Assembly (NCBI GenBank): GCA_023393115.1
Contig: JAEWMS010000085.1
Span: 62,001-126,000 of the forward strand
Reading direction: 5' to 3'
Length of the DNA: 64,000 bases
From: Bacillota bacterium
GTDB lineage: Bacteria > Bacillota > Clostridia > Acetivibrionales > DSM-1351
The position numbers were made by a program, and so were the translations under genes. Position 1 is the first letter of the stretch. Each line of letters opens with the position of its first letter. Below are positions 51,223 to 59,712 of the stretch, one piece after another. The notes beneath the pieces were generated by a model, which saw only the letters and a program-made list of their open reading frames with translations, did no database searches and was not told where the DNA came from.

Positions 51223-51738
51223 CTATTTTGTCTTCCAGTTATCTGTGAAGAGTTCCTTGTTCTGTGCTATGAATTCCTTTGATATAACAATATTAGTACC
51301 GTCATCGGTTTTGTCTTCTCTATAGATAGGAATTGGATTACAGCCACCTCTTTGTTGTTCAATCATATCCATCGAAAACTGATTTCCGCAGTTCTGACAA
51401 ACCAGTACATCCCCTTCTTGCTTGTAATATGCTCTTGGTGAACCATTACACACCTGACAGGTATTAAAAGCAGTTCTTATTGTTCCATCACTAGCCTGAA
51501 CAGCAAGAATCTCCATTTTTTTATTATCTATTTTTAAAGGATAGAATTTAACTGTTTCAGTAATTTCACTCTTATTTATTACCAGATCCTTGTCAGCAGC
51601 CGAAGAAATATCTTCGTTTCTACTACCGGAACCAATTTTAGACATCAGAAATACTGCTCCAAGAATTACAGCGACTCCAACAACCATTGCAAGGTATTTA
51701 TTTGTGTTGGATTTTTTGTTTGTATTTTTTTGCTTCAT
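51223..51738 (-). CDS. DUF2318-like membrane-anchored Cys-rich protein
   Basis: The 171-residue protein has an N-terminal anchor (about 14-32) followed by a soluble domain with TCQVCNGSPRAYY, VCQNCGNQFSMDMI and GGCNPIPI. The two CxxC pairs and GGCNP match DUF2318, whose members are predicted metal-binding proteins often next to TauE-like or iron transport genes. First gene of the copper operon; the fusion gene follows 26 nt later. It may pass metal to the cupredoxin-like domains (inference). Confidence 0.8.
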   Translation of the reverse strand: MKQKNTNKKSNTNKYLAMVVGVAVILGAVFLMSKIGSGSRNEDISSAADKDLVINKSEITETVKFYPLKIDNKKMEILAVQASDGTIRTAFNTCQVCNGSPRAYYKQEGDVLVCQNCGNQFSMDMIEQQRGGCNPIPIYREDKTDDGTNIVISKEFIAQNKELFTDNWKTK

Positions 51739-51928
51739 ATCTTCCTCCAGAGTTTATTATGTTTTCATTTTCATTCTAACAAACGTTTATGTAGATTTTA
51801 TGAAGATGGAATAACATAAGTATTATGTAAAATAAAATTAATCAACATAAAAGCTAACATATATTTACATTTGATAAAATCTACAGTAATATTGTTTTAT
51901 GTAGATTTATTAACCGGGGGAGATTCAT

Positions 51929-53065
51929 ATGAAATCAGTAAAAATGACATACCTATCTAGCTGTATTTGTGGATTATTGCTCTTTATTATCGGAATTGTT
52001 TTACTTATCAATATTAAGAATGCTCCCGGACCGGTTACTGTTGACAAAGTCACACCTTCAAATAATTTAAATGAATTTGATATAATCGATAACTATACTG
52101 TCAATAAAAACCCCATCAATTTCTTAGTGTTAATAAAAGAAGCTTCAGGAAATAATACTGATACAATTATTGTAGCAAACTATGCTCCCGAAACCAGACA
52201 GATTAATCTTTTATCTATTCCTAGAGATACAAAGGCCGGTAATAATGACAATATTAAAATTAATGCCATTTACGACAGAGGTATAAAAGGATCTCTAAAT
52301 CCCAGTCAGGAAGACAAGGTTAAGGCAATAGAATCTACTACTCAAACTATATCAAACCTTACTGGTATAGACATTAATTATTATGTTTATCTCGAAATTG
52401 ATATCATTAAAGAAATCGTTGATAAACTTGGGGGTATTTACTTTGATGTGCCGGCAAGACTTAGATATGATGATCCTACTCAGAATTTGCATATTGACCT
52501 TCAAAAAGGATACCAATTGCTGGATGGCGATAAAGCTGAACAATTTCTTCGCTTCAGACAAGCACACAGGCGTTATTATTCAGCTGATGAATACAAGGAA
52601 GTTAGAAAAATTTATAATGGCTCTGATTTGGTAAGAACAGAGATGCAAATCAAATTCATTAATGCCATCATTGAACAAAAAGTTAATCTACTTGAAATTC
52701 CAAAGCTTATCCCTGTTATAAACTTTGCTTTTAACAATGTAGTTACAAATACTGAATTAAATAATGTTCTCTCGTTATTTGGTGCCTTTACACAAGGATC
52801 CAGACCGGAAATGAACACATTCAAGTTATATGGGATTGATAAGAGAATAGATGATCTGGCCTTTATCATTTATAACAATACTGTTGAGGATACCAAGAGT
52901 AAAAAAATACTCAGGTCAGATGAAGTTATAGAAAATTATTTTAGTGTACCCGATGCAAAGTTCAATCCTGATAGAAATAAAAAGTACGATTTTTCAACAG
53001 CTAAGGGTAGCAATCCTTCAAACTCTGATACTGATTCGTTTGGTGATAACAGCGATAAGCCTTAA
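51929..53065 (+). CDS. LytR-CpsA-Psr (LCP) family protein
   Basis: The 378-residue protein has one N-terminal membrane helix (about 9-28) and an extracellular LCP domain (about 85-240). LLSIPRDTKAG, KINAIYDRG and EQFLRFRQAHR hold the pyrophosphate/polyprenyl-binding Arg and Asp residues. LCP enzymes attach anionic glycopolymers to peptidoglycan. The C-terminal 40 residues are Ser/Asp/Asn-rich and probably disordered. GGGGGAG precedes the ATG. An IS element follows 108 nt later. Confidence 0.9.
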   Translation: MKSVKMTYLSSCICGLLLFIIGIVLLINIKNAPGPVTVDKVTPSNNLNEFDIIDNYTVNKNPINFLVLIKEASGNNTDTIIVANYAPETRQINLLSIPRDTKAGNNDNIKINAIYDRGIKGSLNPSQEDKVKAIESTTQTISNLTGIDINYYVYLEIDIIKEIVDKLGGIYFDVPARLRYDDPTQNLHIDLQKGYQLLDGDKAEQFLRFRQAHRRYYSADEYKEVRKIYNGSDLVRTEMQIKFINAIIEQKVNLLEIPKLIPVINFAFNNVVTNTELNNVLSLFGAFTQGSRPEMNTFKLYGIDKRIDDLAFIIYNNTVEDTKSKKILRSDEVIENYFSVPDAKFNPDRNKKYDFSTAKGSNPSNSDTDSFGDNSDKP

Positions 53066-53099
53066 GTCACAATATTATCTGTTAGAGAATTAACTTGAC

Positions 53100-54354
53100 T
53101 TGACAGTATCTGAATAGTATTGGGCAATATCTCCTCTGGACAATAATTAAATTGTAGAGAGGAGATTTTTATTATGACAGTACAAGATCGTTTAGTTAAA
53201 AACAAAATGGGCCTAATAGAATTGGCAGAATACCTTCAGAATGTAAGTGAAGCATGTAAAATACATGGAGTTAGCCGCCAGCATTTCTACGATATAAAAA
53301 AAGCATATGAAGAACAAGGATTAGAAGGCTTAAAGGATAAAACACGTAGAAAACCTTGCGTAAAAAATAGAGTTGCTCCGGAGATTGAAGAAGCTGTAAT
53401 CAACATGGCTTACGAGAAGCCAGCATATGGACAACTTAGGGCAAGTAATGAGCTGAGAAAACACGGAGTGCTTGTATCGGCTGGAGGAGTAAGATCCATC
53501 TGGCAAAGACATAATATTGAAACCTTTGAAAAACGGCTTAAAGTTCTTGAAGAGAAGGCAGCTAAAGAGGGTATTCTCTATACCGAAGATCAGCTTATAG
53601 CTTTAGAGAGAGCCAAACAGGAAAAGAATATATCTATCGATGAGATAGATACACAACATCCTGGTTACCTGCTGGCTCAGGACACATTCTATGTTGGGTA
53701 TATTAAAGGAGTTGGGCGTATATATCAACAAACTGCAATAGACACATATTCCGCCGTTGGGTTTGCAAAGTTGTATACAGCTAAAGTTCCTGTAACCTCG
53801 GCAGATATATTAAATGACAGAGTATTACCGTTCTTTGAAAATCATATGATACCTGTAATGAGGGTTCTTACTGATAGAGGAACAGAGTTCTGCGGAGCGC
53901 CTGAGAAGCACTTATATGAGCTATTCTTACAAATGAATGATATTGAGCATACAATGACAAAAGCTAAAAGTCCGCAGACAAATGGCATTTGTGAGCGCTT
54001 CAACCAAACTATCCTAAATGAGTTTTACAAACCAGCATTCAGAAAAACAATGTACAAATCAGTAGAACAGATGCAGGAGGACTTAGATTTTTATATGCTG
54101 CAATATAACGAAGAACGTACTCATCAAGGAAAACGCTGTAAAGGTAGAACGCCGATGCAGACCTTTTTGGACAGTTTACCATTAGCACGTGAAAAGCTGC
54201 TCAATGATCCTGCAAGCTAATTTGTGGGGTCTAGCCTGCCCGGCGATGAGGGCAAAAAAAGACATCAGACCAGGCGCCGGTTTGACATAGCAAAGCGCCA
54301 CCAATATGGCAGCGCTAAATAAACAAAACTTAATATTTCCCAGAGGAGTGTCAA
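53100..54354 (+). mobile_element. IS481-like insertion sequence (ends approximate)
   Basis: A single transposase gene is flanked by related inverted sequences: CTCCTCTGGACAATA (53131-53145) on the left and, reverse-complemented, CTCCTCTGGGAAATA on the right (54334-54348). A TTGACA also occurs outside both copies (53100-53105; TGTCAA at 54349-54354) but at different distances, so I cannot fix the exact tips or a target duplication. Confidence 0.65.
53174..54220 (+). CDS. IS481-family transposase
   Basis: The 348-residue transposase has an N-terminal helix-turn-helix (SEACKIHGVSRQHFYDIKKA, about 27-46), a linker and an rve-type catalytic core with the D-D-E triad in LLAQDTFYVG, VLTDRGTEFCG and NGICERFNQTILNEFY. 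The C-terminal NEERTHQGKRCKGRTPMQTF is typical of the IS481/IS3 superfamily. The frame is full length, so the element may be active. GAGAGGAG precedes the ATG. Confidence 0.9.
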   Translation: MTVQDRLVKNKMGLIELAEYLQNVSEACKIHGVSRQHFYDIKKAYEEQGLEGLKDKTRRKPCVKNRVAPEIEEAVINMAYEKPAYGQLRASNELRKHGVLVSAGGVRSIWQRHNIETFEKRLKVLEEKAAKEGILYTEDQLIALERAKQEKNISIDEIDTQHPGYLLAQDTFYVGYIKGVGRIYQQTAIDTYSAVGFAKLYTAKVPVTSADILNDRVLPFFENHMIPVMRVLTDRGTEFCGAPEKHLYELFLQMNDIEHTMTKAKSPQTNGICERFNQTILNEFYKPAFRKTMYKSVEQMQEDLDFYMLQYNEERTHQGKRCKGRTPMQTFLDSLPLAREKLLNDPAS

Positions 54355-54563
54355 CTCAAGTACCGTTCAGGACATATTATCCTGAAACAACTTCACACAC
54401 TCAAATGAACAAAATTAAGGTCATAACGCCAGTCCTTTAGCGGACAAGTATTATGACCTTTTTGTTGACTATAATGTACTTAATTCCATAGAGCTTATTG
54501 TAATGCAAATGACTGCCAAGCTATTAATAATATCGATGTTCTTTGTACTATAATAAGTTTTGA
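54221..54563. other. Non-coding stretch after the transposase
   Basis: The first 130 bases belong to the right part of the IS element and are GC-richer than the surroundings (GGCGCCGG, GCGCC motifs). The rest holds a strong hairpin (54417-54460) and about 100 AT-rich bases downstream of the next gene. I see no coding region. Confidence 0.6.
54417..54460. terminator. Hairpin between the IS element and the stalk-domain gene
   Basis: AAGGTCATAA (54417-54426) pairs with TTATGACCTT (54451-54460), with an inner GTCC/GGAC stem and TTTTGTT after it on the plus strand. Confidence 0.75.
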
Positions 54564-55382
54564 TTACTGAGAATTCCAAACCGTTTTTTTATCATCGTTA
54601 TAAACAAACTCTACATATTTTTCACCGTTATTACTATCTTCGACGAAGTCAATTAAAGTGTATCCTTGTATTCTATCTTTTATATTCTTTACCGCATTGT
54701 CAAGACTTGAACCCTCGGAATCACATAATAAGATCGCCATTGTGTAAGACTCATCCTGTGCAACAAAAATATTTTCCGAACCATTAAAATCCCTGTACTG
54801 GAGCTTAAGGTCATCAGGCAGCTGCATTGACCACTCATAATAACTGTCGCCGACCTTTGACTTCTTGGTTTTCTTTATTAATGAACTAAAATCTTTAATA
54901 CTATTTGGATTTGCAATTTCCTTTGTAAAAGTGATTTTACCATCGGAGGTTGAAACATCAGCTCCCAACATATCTGCAAGAGAAGTAATTGATGCCATAA
55001 AAGAATTATTTTTTATGTAGGGTGCAGCATCAATACTGATTATCTTACCTGCTACAACTGCTTCCTTTTTCTTTTCAGTAAGTTTTATATCCACACTATT
55101 ATAGTTTATTACTGCTGTTTTATCTTTTAGATCTACATTAAGGGTCGCACTCAAAGCATCTGTTATAACTTTAACAGGAACAAATATCTTACCGCCTGTC
55201 TGAGCGCTTAACTCGCCTTTTACGTTCTTGCCATTTACATCATAAGCACCCGTACCAGCTTTAAAAGATACAGATATTTTTGTGGCATTCTTGTTTTCAG
55301 TTGGAAGTTCTGCAGCAAAAGCAGAAAACTGAAGTATGGCAAAACACAAAACGAAACTCATGATCGAAAAAAATTTCTTCAT
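54564..55382 (-). CDS. Secreted protein with copper amine oxidase-like (stalk) domain
   Basis: The 272-residue protein has a signal peptide (about 1-23), a copper amine oxidase N-terminal-like stalk domain (about 35-152; GGKIFVPVKVITDALSATL and SFMASITSLADMLGADVST) and a C-terminal module beginning YYEWSMQLPDD (about 180-272). Stalk domains are common in clostridial surface proteins and do not imply oxidase activity. The C-terminal module resembles the first module of the protein at 14240-16153 but ends about 60 residues sooner, so it may be truncated. GGAGGG precedes the ATG. Confidence 0.8.
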   Translation of the reverse strand: MKKFFSIMSFVLCFAILQFSAFAAELPTENKNATKISVSFKAGTGAYDVNGKNVKGELSAQTGGKIFVPVKVITDALSATLNVDLKDKTAVINYNSVDIKLTEKKKEAVVAGKIISIDAAPYIKNNSFMASITSLADMLGADVSTSDGKITFTKEIANPNSIKDFSSLIKKTKKSKVGDSYYEWSMQLPDDLKLQYRDFNGSENIFVAQDESYTMAILLCDSEGSSLDNAVKNIKDRIQGYTLIDFVEDSNNGEKYVEFVYNDDKKTVWNSQ

Positions 55383-55474
55383 ACTTACTAACCCTCCTGG
55401 AGTATCTCACTCTAATAAAATAGTAATAAAAAAATATATTGCTGAAGTTGTGTAGACAAAGCAATATTAAAACA

Positions 55475-55579
55475 CTATTTTAACTCATCCAAATCAACAT
55501 TAACGCTCTGTGTCTTACCATCTCTGCGTATATTCACTTTTACCTTATTGCCGGGAACTAATCCTTTAAAGGCTTCATT
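55475..55579 (-). pseudogene. PDZ-domain scrap of an HtrA-like protease
   Basis: The minus strand reads EAFKGLVPGNKVKVNIRRDG and then KTQSVNVDLDELK before a stop. This is the last third of a PDZ domain, as in the HtrA-like protease at 16178 (LPGDKVKLKILR). Stop codons occur immediately upstream in the same frame, and no start or ribosome site exists. It is the remains of a lost gene. Confidence 0.6.
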
Positions 55580-55604
55580 TTATTGTCAAATTTGTTGTAA
55601 ATTT

Positions 55605-55997
55605 CTAGAATATCTTAATAAAATTTCTTAAGACAAAATATGCCGTAAATATAATAAGTACTGTTACCCAGAATGATTTGTTTCTTGGTATGGTTTTATG
55701 CTTCTTTCCAAATACTCCTGTCAATAATTCAACGTATATCAGCATAGCTATAATAATTCCAAAAACAGGTACCGGATTATATTTTATAGATCCTATAATA
55801 TCTCCTGACAGCAGGTGTTGTACGCTTCTGGTATTACCGCAGCCCGGACAATATATATGAAGATAAGTGTAACTTGGACACCCTGGGAAAAGAGTGCCCA
55901 GATAGTACAACTCATTTCTGAATACATATGCTAAAGCAACAGCGACAAATGGAAAAATAACTACTATGAATTTTAGCCAAGAAGATTTAGTATTCAA
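55605..55997 (-). CDS. DUF2752 membrane protein
   Basis: The 130-residue protein has about three membrane helices (about 8-25, 65-85, 100-120) and the DUF2752 signature LHIYCPGCGNTRSVQHLLSG with its CPGCG pair, followed by YNPVPVFG. Function is unknown. The TTG at 55997 has GGAGG 5 nt upstream; a TTG four codons earlier overlaps the site. Confidence 0.8.
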   Translation of the reverse strand: MNTKSSWLKFIVVIFPFVAVALAYVFRNELYYLGTLFPGCPSYTYLHIYCPGCGNTRSVQHLLSGDIIGSIKYNPVPVFGIIIAMLIYVELLTGVFGKKHKTIPRNKSFWVTVLIIFTAYFVLRNFIKIF

Positions 55998-56084
55998 AGC
56001 AACCTCCAAAACAAGTATTCAATGCTAATTATACTCCTATTTCTTCAACAAAGACTGATTGAGAAAAAAATTCTCTAGTAATTA

Positions 56085-56897
56085 TCATTTAAATATAAAT
56101 TCCAGTTTAAGTAGATCTTCCAGCGATATCTCCCCGTTATGGTACGACTTTCTGTTTTGAGTTTTGTTCATGTAATTGATGCTTCTTTTACTGCACCACT
56201 GGATGCAGGCCATACACTGCTCACAGTTGTTGTTCCAAACAGGACATCCATCAGCAGTCATGCTAATATTGTTGACAGGACATACTTTTTCACAAACCCG
56301 GCAGCCATTACAGTTTTGGTTTGTATTAAAGTGTTTATCCTGCGACTTAAAACCCATCCTATTATCATGAATATTCTTCCTCCCGCTTTCGAAACTTAAA
56401 TAAAATCTTTCAAAGGCTCTTGGTCCTAAAGGCTCTGATTCATTCTTTTGTTGAATACTTTCAGATATTCTGTGAACTGTTTTTTCTGCCCTTTTTAATA
56501 TGTAATTATTAATCTTGTCTGGAAGCGCCCCGTGTCCAACAATATTGTTTCCGGGCATTATAACAGAAAATTCTCCCTTAAGCTTATAACCCCTCTCTTC
56601 CAGTAAATCACGCAGTCCGACAAGCGCTAACCCTCTGGTGCTGCCATATGTAGCTATACCAAATATATATTGATTTTTACTTAATACCAGTTTTTTAATA
56701 AAATTCTCTACAAAGATGGGCATCATATAATAATAAACGGGAAAAACAAATCCTACTCTTTCATATGTAGATGCATCCAATTCCTGCTGGTCATGTCTTA
56801 TGCTTAAAAGCTTAGTGTCTCCAAGCTGCCTTGCTATTTTCCCGGCAACAGCCAAGCTATTTCCAGTTCCGGTAAAATAATAAATAACATTTTTCAT
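56085..56897 (-). CDS. EFR1-family flavodoxin/ferredoxin fusion
   Basis: The 270-residue electron carrier has an N-terminal flavodoxin-like domain (YYFTGTGNSLAVAGKIA, about 5-20) and two C-terminal 4Fe-4S motifs (CNGCRVCEKVC, about 197-207; CEQCMACIQWC, about 222-232). EFR1 proteins are ferredoxin-like redox proteins of anaerobes. GGAGG lies 8 nt before the ATG. It is divergent from a TetR-family gene, with two palindromic operators between them. Confidence 0.9.
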   Translation of the reverse strand: MKNVIYYFTGTGNSLAVAGKIARQLGDTKLLSIRHDQQELDASTYERVGFVFPVYYYMMPIFVENFIKKLVLSKNQYIFGIATYGSTRGLALVGLRDLLEERGYKLKGEFSVIMPGNNIVGHGALPDKINNYILKRAEKTVHRISESIQQKNESEPLGPRAFERFYLSFESGRKNIHDNRMGFKSQDKHFNTNQNCNGCRVCEKVCPVNNISMTADGCPVWNNNCEQCMACIQWCSKRSINYMNKTQNRKSYHNGEISLEDLLKLEFIFK

Positions 56898-56913
56898 ACT
56901 TACTACCTCCTAA

Positions 56914-56951
56914 TTAGTTTTGAAATATTGTATTGAATATTTCAAAACTAA
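56914..56951. promoter_or_regulatory. Palindromic operator O1 in the EFR1/TetR spacer
   Basis: TTAGTTTTGAAATATT and AATATTTCAAAACTAA form a perfect 16-bp inverted repeat with a 6-nt centre, just upstream of the EFR1 gene. It is a strong candidate site for the adjacent TetR regulator. Confidence 0.75.
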
Positions 56952-56981
56952 TAATACACTTTCTACCAAACAATGTCAATC

Positions 56982-57015
56982 AGTTTTGTAATTTAACTAA
57001 TCATATTTCAAAACT
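56982..57015. promoter_or_regulatory. Palindromic operator O2 in the EFR1/TetR spacer
   Basis: AGTTTTG and CAAAACT arms occur 20 nt apart; the right arm extends as ATTTCAAAACTA, matching O1. It is probably a second site for the same regulator, nearer the tetR gene. Confidence 0.55.
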
Positions 57016-57128
57016 ATTCAAAAAATAAACTCAAAGTTGCATCCATAAATAAGCCATGTATAATTAATAGGTGTAGCCTAAGAATTTTTTAGTAAGAATC
57101 AATTAGCAATATTATGAGGTGTTTCGTT

Positions 57129-57701
57129 ATGAATAAATATGAAATACGTACTAATAAAAAAAAGGAAGCAATACTAAATACAGCCCTTGAATTATTCAGT
57201 GAGAATGGGTTCATTAATACCAGCATAAAAAGTATTGCAAATAAAGCAAAAGTATCACAAGTATCAATTTACAATTATTTTGGGAGTAAAAATCTTTTGG
57301 TGAAGGAAGCTATTTCTCTTGTGATGGAAGGAATTTTATCTTCAGCCGACTGTATATTGGCTGAACCTCTTTCCTTTACTGAAAAAGTAAAAAAAGCACT
57401 TTCATTATGTACTGAGAAATTTGATGCTGAAATTAAAGAGTTCTTTTCTGTTGCAGCCCTCGAAGATCCGCAGATGGTACAGGCTATAATAAGTACTCTG
57501 ACTGAAAAAAAGAATAATCTTTATAAAAAATACATAGAGTCGGGAAAAGCAGAAGGTTGTATTAATTCAGCAATTCCCACTGAAACCGTACTGGATTTTA
57601 TTAATGCAATTGATTCTCTTGGAAATGCTAAGAAGTCCATCACTAAAGAATATCGTGAGGACATTTTGAATCTGTTGTTAAATGGGATTATTGTAAAGTA
57701 A
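57129..57701 (+). CDS. TetR-family transcriptional regulator
   Basis: The 190-residue regulator has the N-terminal helix-turn-helix typical of TetR proteins (ILNTALELFSENGF, IANKAKVSQVSIYNYFGSKN, about 14-54) and a variable ligand-binding domain. The ATG at 57129 has GAGGTG about 9 nt upstream; an ATG five codons earlier lacks a site. It is divergent from the EFR1 gene and probably represses both through O1 and O2. Confidence 0.9.
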   Translation: MNKYEIRTNKKKEAILNTALELFSENGFINTSIKSIANKAKVSQVSIYNYFGSKNLLVKEAISLVMEGILSSADCILAEPLSFTEKVKKALSLCTEKFDAEIKEFFSVAALEDPQMVQAIISTLTEKKNNLYKKYIESGKAEGCINSAIPTETVLDFINAIDSLGNAKKSITKEYREDILNLLLNGIIVK

Positions 57702-57761
57702 TATTAGATTGGAAGGCATAATGAAAGAATGTTGGGTATAGCTATTTTTACTGTTGAAATA

Positions 57762-57794
57762 ATTACAGTGTGACAGTATCTGTCACACTGTAAT
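57762..57794. terminator. Perfect 15-bp hairpin between tetR and the UPF0210 gene
   Basis: ATTACAGTGTGACAG and CTGTCACACTGTAAT have only a 3-nt loop. It lies between convergent genes, but T-runs are absent on both sides, so terminator function is likely but not certain. Confidence 0.6.
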
Positions 57795-57817
57795 AAACAA
57801 AACGGCTAAACAATCTC

Positions 57818-59176
57818 TTAATTCTTAAGACTATGCAGTGGTGCAGGGATTCTGCCACCTCTCTTGATAAATTCACTACTACTAAATGGATTAACCTTCA
57901 TTACAGGACCTGATCCAAGTAAGCCTCCAAATTCCACTGTATCCCCGATTTTTTTACCAGGTGCGGGAATTATTCTTACTGCAGTTGTTTTTTGATTAAC
58001 AACACCAATTGCAGCCTCATCTGCTATTATAGCTGAAATAGTTTCGGCAGTGGTATCGCCTGGAACAACTATCATATCCAACCCAACAGAGCAAACACAA
58101 GTCATTGCTTCCAGCTTTTCAAGTGAAAGAGCACCGGAAATTACTGCATCTATCATACCAGCATCTTCACTGACAGGAATAAATGCTCCACTGAGGCCGC
58201 CAACATAAGAGGAAGCCATTACGCCACCCTTTTTAACTGCATCATTCAAAAGTGCTAACGCAGCAGTGGTACCATGAGTTCCACACTTCTCCAGTCCCAT
58301 TTCCTCAAGTATATGGGCAACACTGTCACCTATTGCAGGTGTTGGAGCCAAAGAAAGGTCAACAATACCGAAGGGCACATTCAGTCTTCTTGAGGCTTCC
58401 TGTGCAACCAACTGACCCATTCTGGTAATTTTAAAGGCTGTTTTCTTTATTGTTTCAGCCACAACACCAAAGTTCTCACCTTTCACCTTTTCAAGAGCGC
58501 ACTTAACAACTCCCGGACCGCTTACTCCCACATTGATGACACATTCAGGTTCGCCGATTCCGTGGAAGGCCCCTGCCATAAATGGATTATCTTCTACGGC
58601 ATTTGAAAATACTACAAGCTTGGCACATGCCAGCGCACCGTTATCTGCTGTCAATTCAGCACATTTCTTGACTACCTGCCCCATTTCTGCAACAGCATCC
58701 ATATTTATACCTGATTTAGTAGAAGCAATGTTAACAGATGAGCAAACAAGCTTGGTTTCACTTAAAGCTTCAGGGATGGAAGAAATTAGTCTTATGTCCC
58801 CATTAGTATAACCTTTATGGACCAGTGACGAATAACCGCCAATAAAGTTTACTCCTACTGTCTGAGCAGCCTTGTCCAATGCCTTGGCAAACTTCGCATA
58901 ATCTTTGCTTTCGCAGCTTTCAGCAATAAGTGCAATAGGGGTAACAGATATTCTCTTATTTATAATAGGGATACCGTATTCCCTCTCGATATTTTCGCCT
59001 GTAACAACAAGCTTTTCGGCATACCTTGTAATCTTATCGTATATTTTATTACAAGAAACATCAATATCAGGGTGAGAACAATCTCTAAGAGAAATACCCA
59101 TTGTTATAGTTCTGATATCTAGGTTTTCTTTCTGAATCATTTTAAGTGTCTCAAAAACTTCAAAAGGACCTAACAT
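57818..59176 (-). CDS. UPF0210 (PFL-like fold) protein
   Basis: The 452-residue protein is of the conserved UPF0210/DUF711 family, related in fold to glycyl-radical enzymes but with no glycyl-radical signature seen here. Conserved stretches include RTITMGISLRDCSHPDIDV (about 21-39), FIGGYSSLVHKG, INVGVSGPGVVKCAL and EKCGTHGTTAALALLNDAVK. Function is unknown. It follows the ACT-domain gene by 11 nt; the two usually occur together, suggesting that the ACT protein senses a ligand (possibly an amino acid) for it. Confidence 0.9.
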   Translation of the reverse strand: MLGPFEVFETLKMIQKENLDIRTITMGISLRDCSHPDIDVSCNKIYDKITRYAEKLVVTGENIEREYGIPIINKRISVTPIALIAESCESKDYAKFAKALDKAAQTVGVNFIGGYSSLVHKGYTNGDIRLISSIPEALSETKLVCSSVNIASTKSGINMDAVAEMGQVVKKCAELTADNGALACAKLVVFSNAVEDNPFMAGAFHGIGEPECVINVGVSGPGVVKCALEKVKGENFGVVAETIKKTAFKITRMGQLVAQEASRRLNVPFGIVDLSLAPTPAIGDSVAHILEEMGLEKCGTHGTTAALALLNDAVKKGGVMASSYVGGLSGAFIPVSEDAGMIDAVISGALSLEKLEAMTCVCSVGLDMIVVPGDTTAETISAIIADEAAIGVVNQKTTAVRIIPAPGKKIGDTVEFGGLLGSGPVMKVNPFSSSEFIKRGGRIPAPLHSLKN

Positions 59177-59187
59177 TAGCCTTCACC

Positions 59188-59457
59188 TCATATTCTATGC
59201 ATTGAATTGAAAATATCTTCATGCTGGATCTGAATTTTTAAACCGAGTTCTACACCCTTCTTTTCAAGCTTATCTGAAAGATCATGAAAATGAATATTAC
59301 ACTTTGAGATATCAACAAGCATTATCATGGTAAAAACATCTTGTAAAATTGTCTGTGTGATATCAAGTATATTGACATCGCTTTCTGCCAATATATTACT
59401 TACTCCTGCAATTATTCCTACTCTGTCTTTTCCTATAACAGTTATAACCGCTCTCAT
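59188..59457 (-). CDS. ACT-domain protein (UPF0237 type)
   Basis: The 89-residue protein is one ACT domain, starting RAVITVIGKDRVGIIAGVSN, as in GcvR-like and UPF0237 proteins, and probably binds a small ligand as a dimer. The ATG at 59457 has GGAG 6 nt upstream. It lies 11 nt upstream of the UPF0210 gene in the same operon. Confidence 0.88.
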   Translation of the reverse strand: MRAVITVIGKDRVGIIAGVSNILAESDVNILDITQTILQDVFTMIMLVDISKCNIHFHDLSDKLEKKGVELGLKIQIQHEDIFNSMHRI

Positions 59458-59583
59458 TCTTATCTCCATTTCCGGCAGTGCCACTATTTAATTTTCGTAA
59501 ATGAAATATTTACCTATCTATAGGTTGGTATAAAAAAACTTATTAAACTGTATTATATAACTTTGTTATATAAATATCAATTC

Positions 59584-59597
59584 CGAACATACGTTTG
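59584..59597. promoter_or_regulatory. LexA box in the radical SAM promoter
   Basis: CGAACATACGTTTG differs by one base from LexA box 3 of lexA (CGAACATTCGTTTG) and keeps the CGAAC-N4-GTTTG core. It overlaps the -35 hexamer in the same register as at lexA. Confidence 0.82.
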
Positions 59598-59623
59598 CTT
59601 TCTTATTTGTTATTTGGTATAAT
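59595..59623 (+). promoter_or_regulatory. Predicted sigma-A promoter of the radical SAM operon
   Basis: TTGCTT (59595-59600), a 17-nt spacer and a consensus TATAAT (59618-59623) lie 89 nt upstream of the radical SAM ATG, giving a leader of about 80 nt. Confidence 0.8.
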
Positions 59624-59712
59624 AGTTATAACAATGACTATTTATGCAATATCTGTTGTATGCATAGATGTTTTTATTGTTTATTTATTTTATCGTAAAG
59701 TGAGACAAATTT

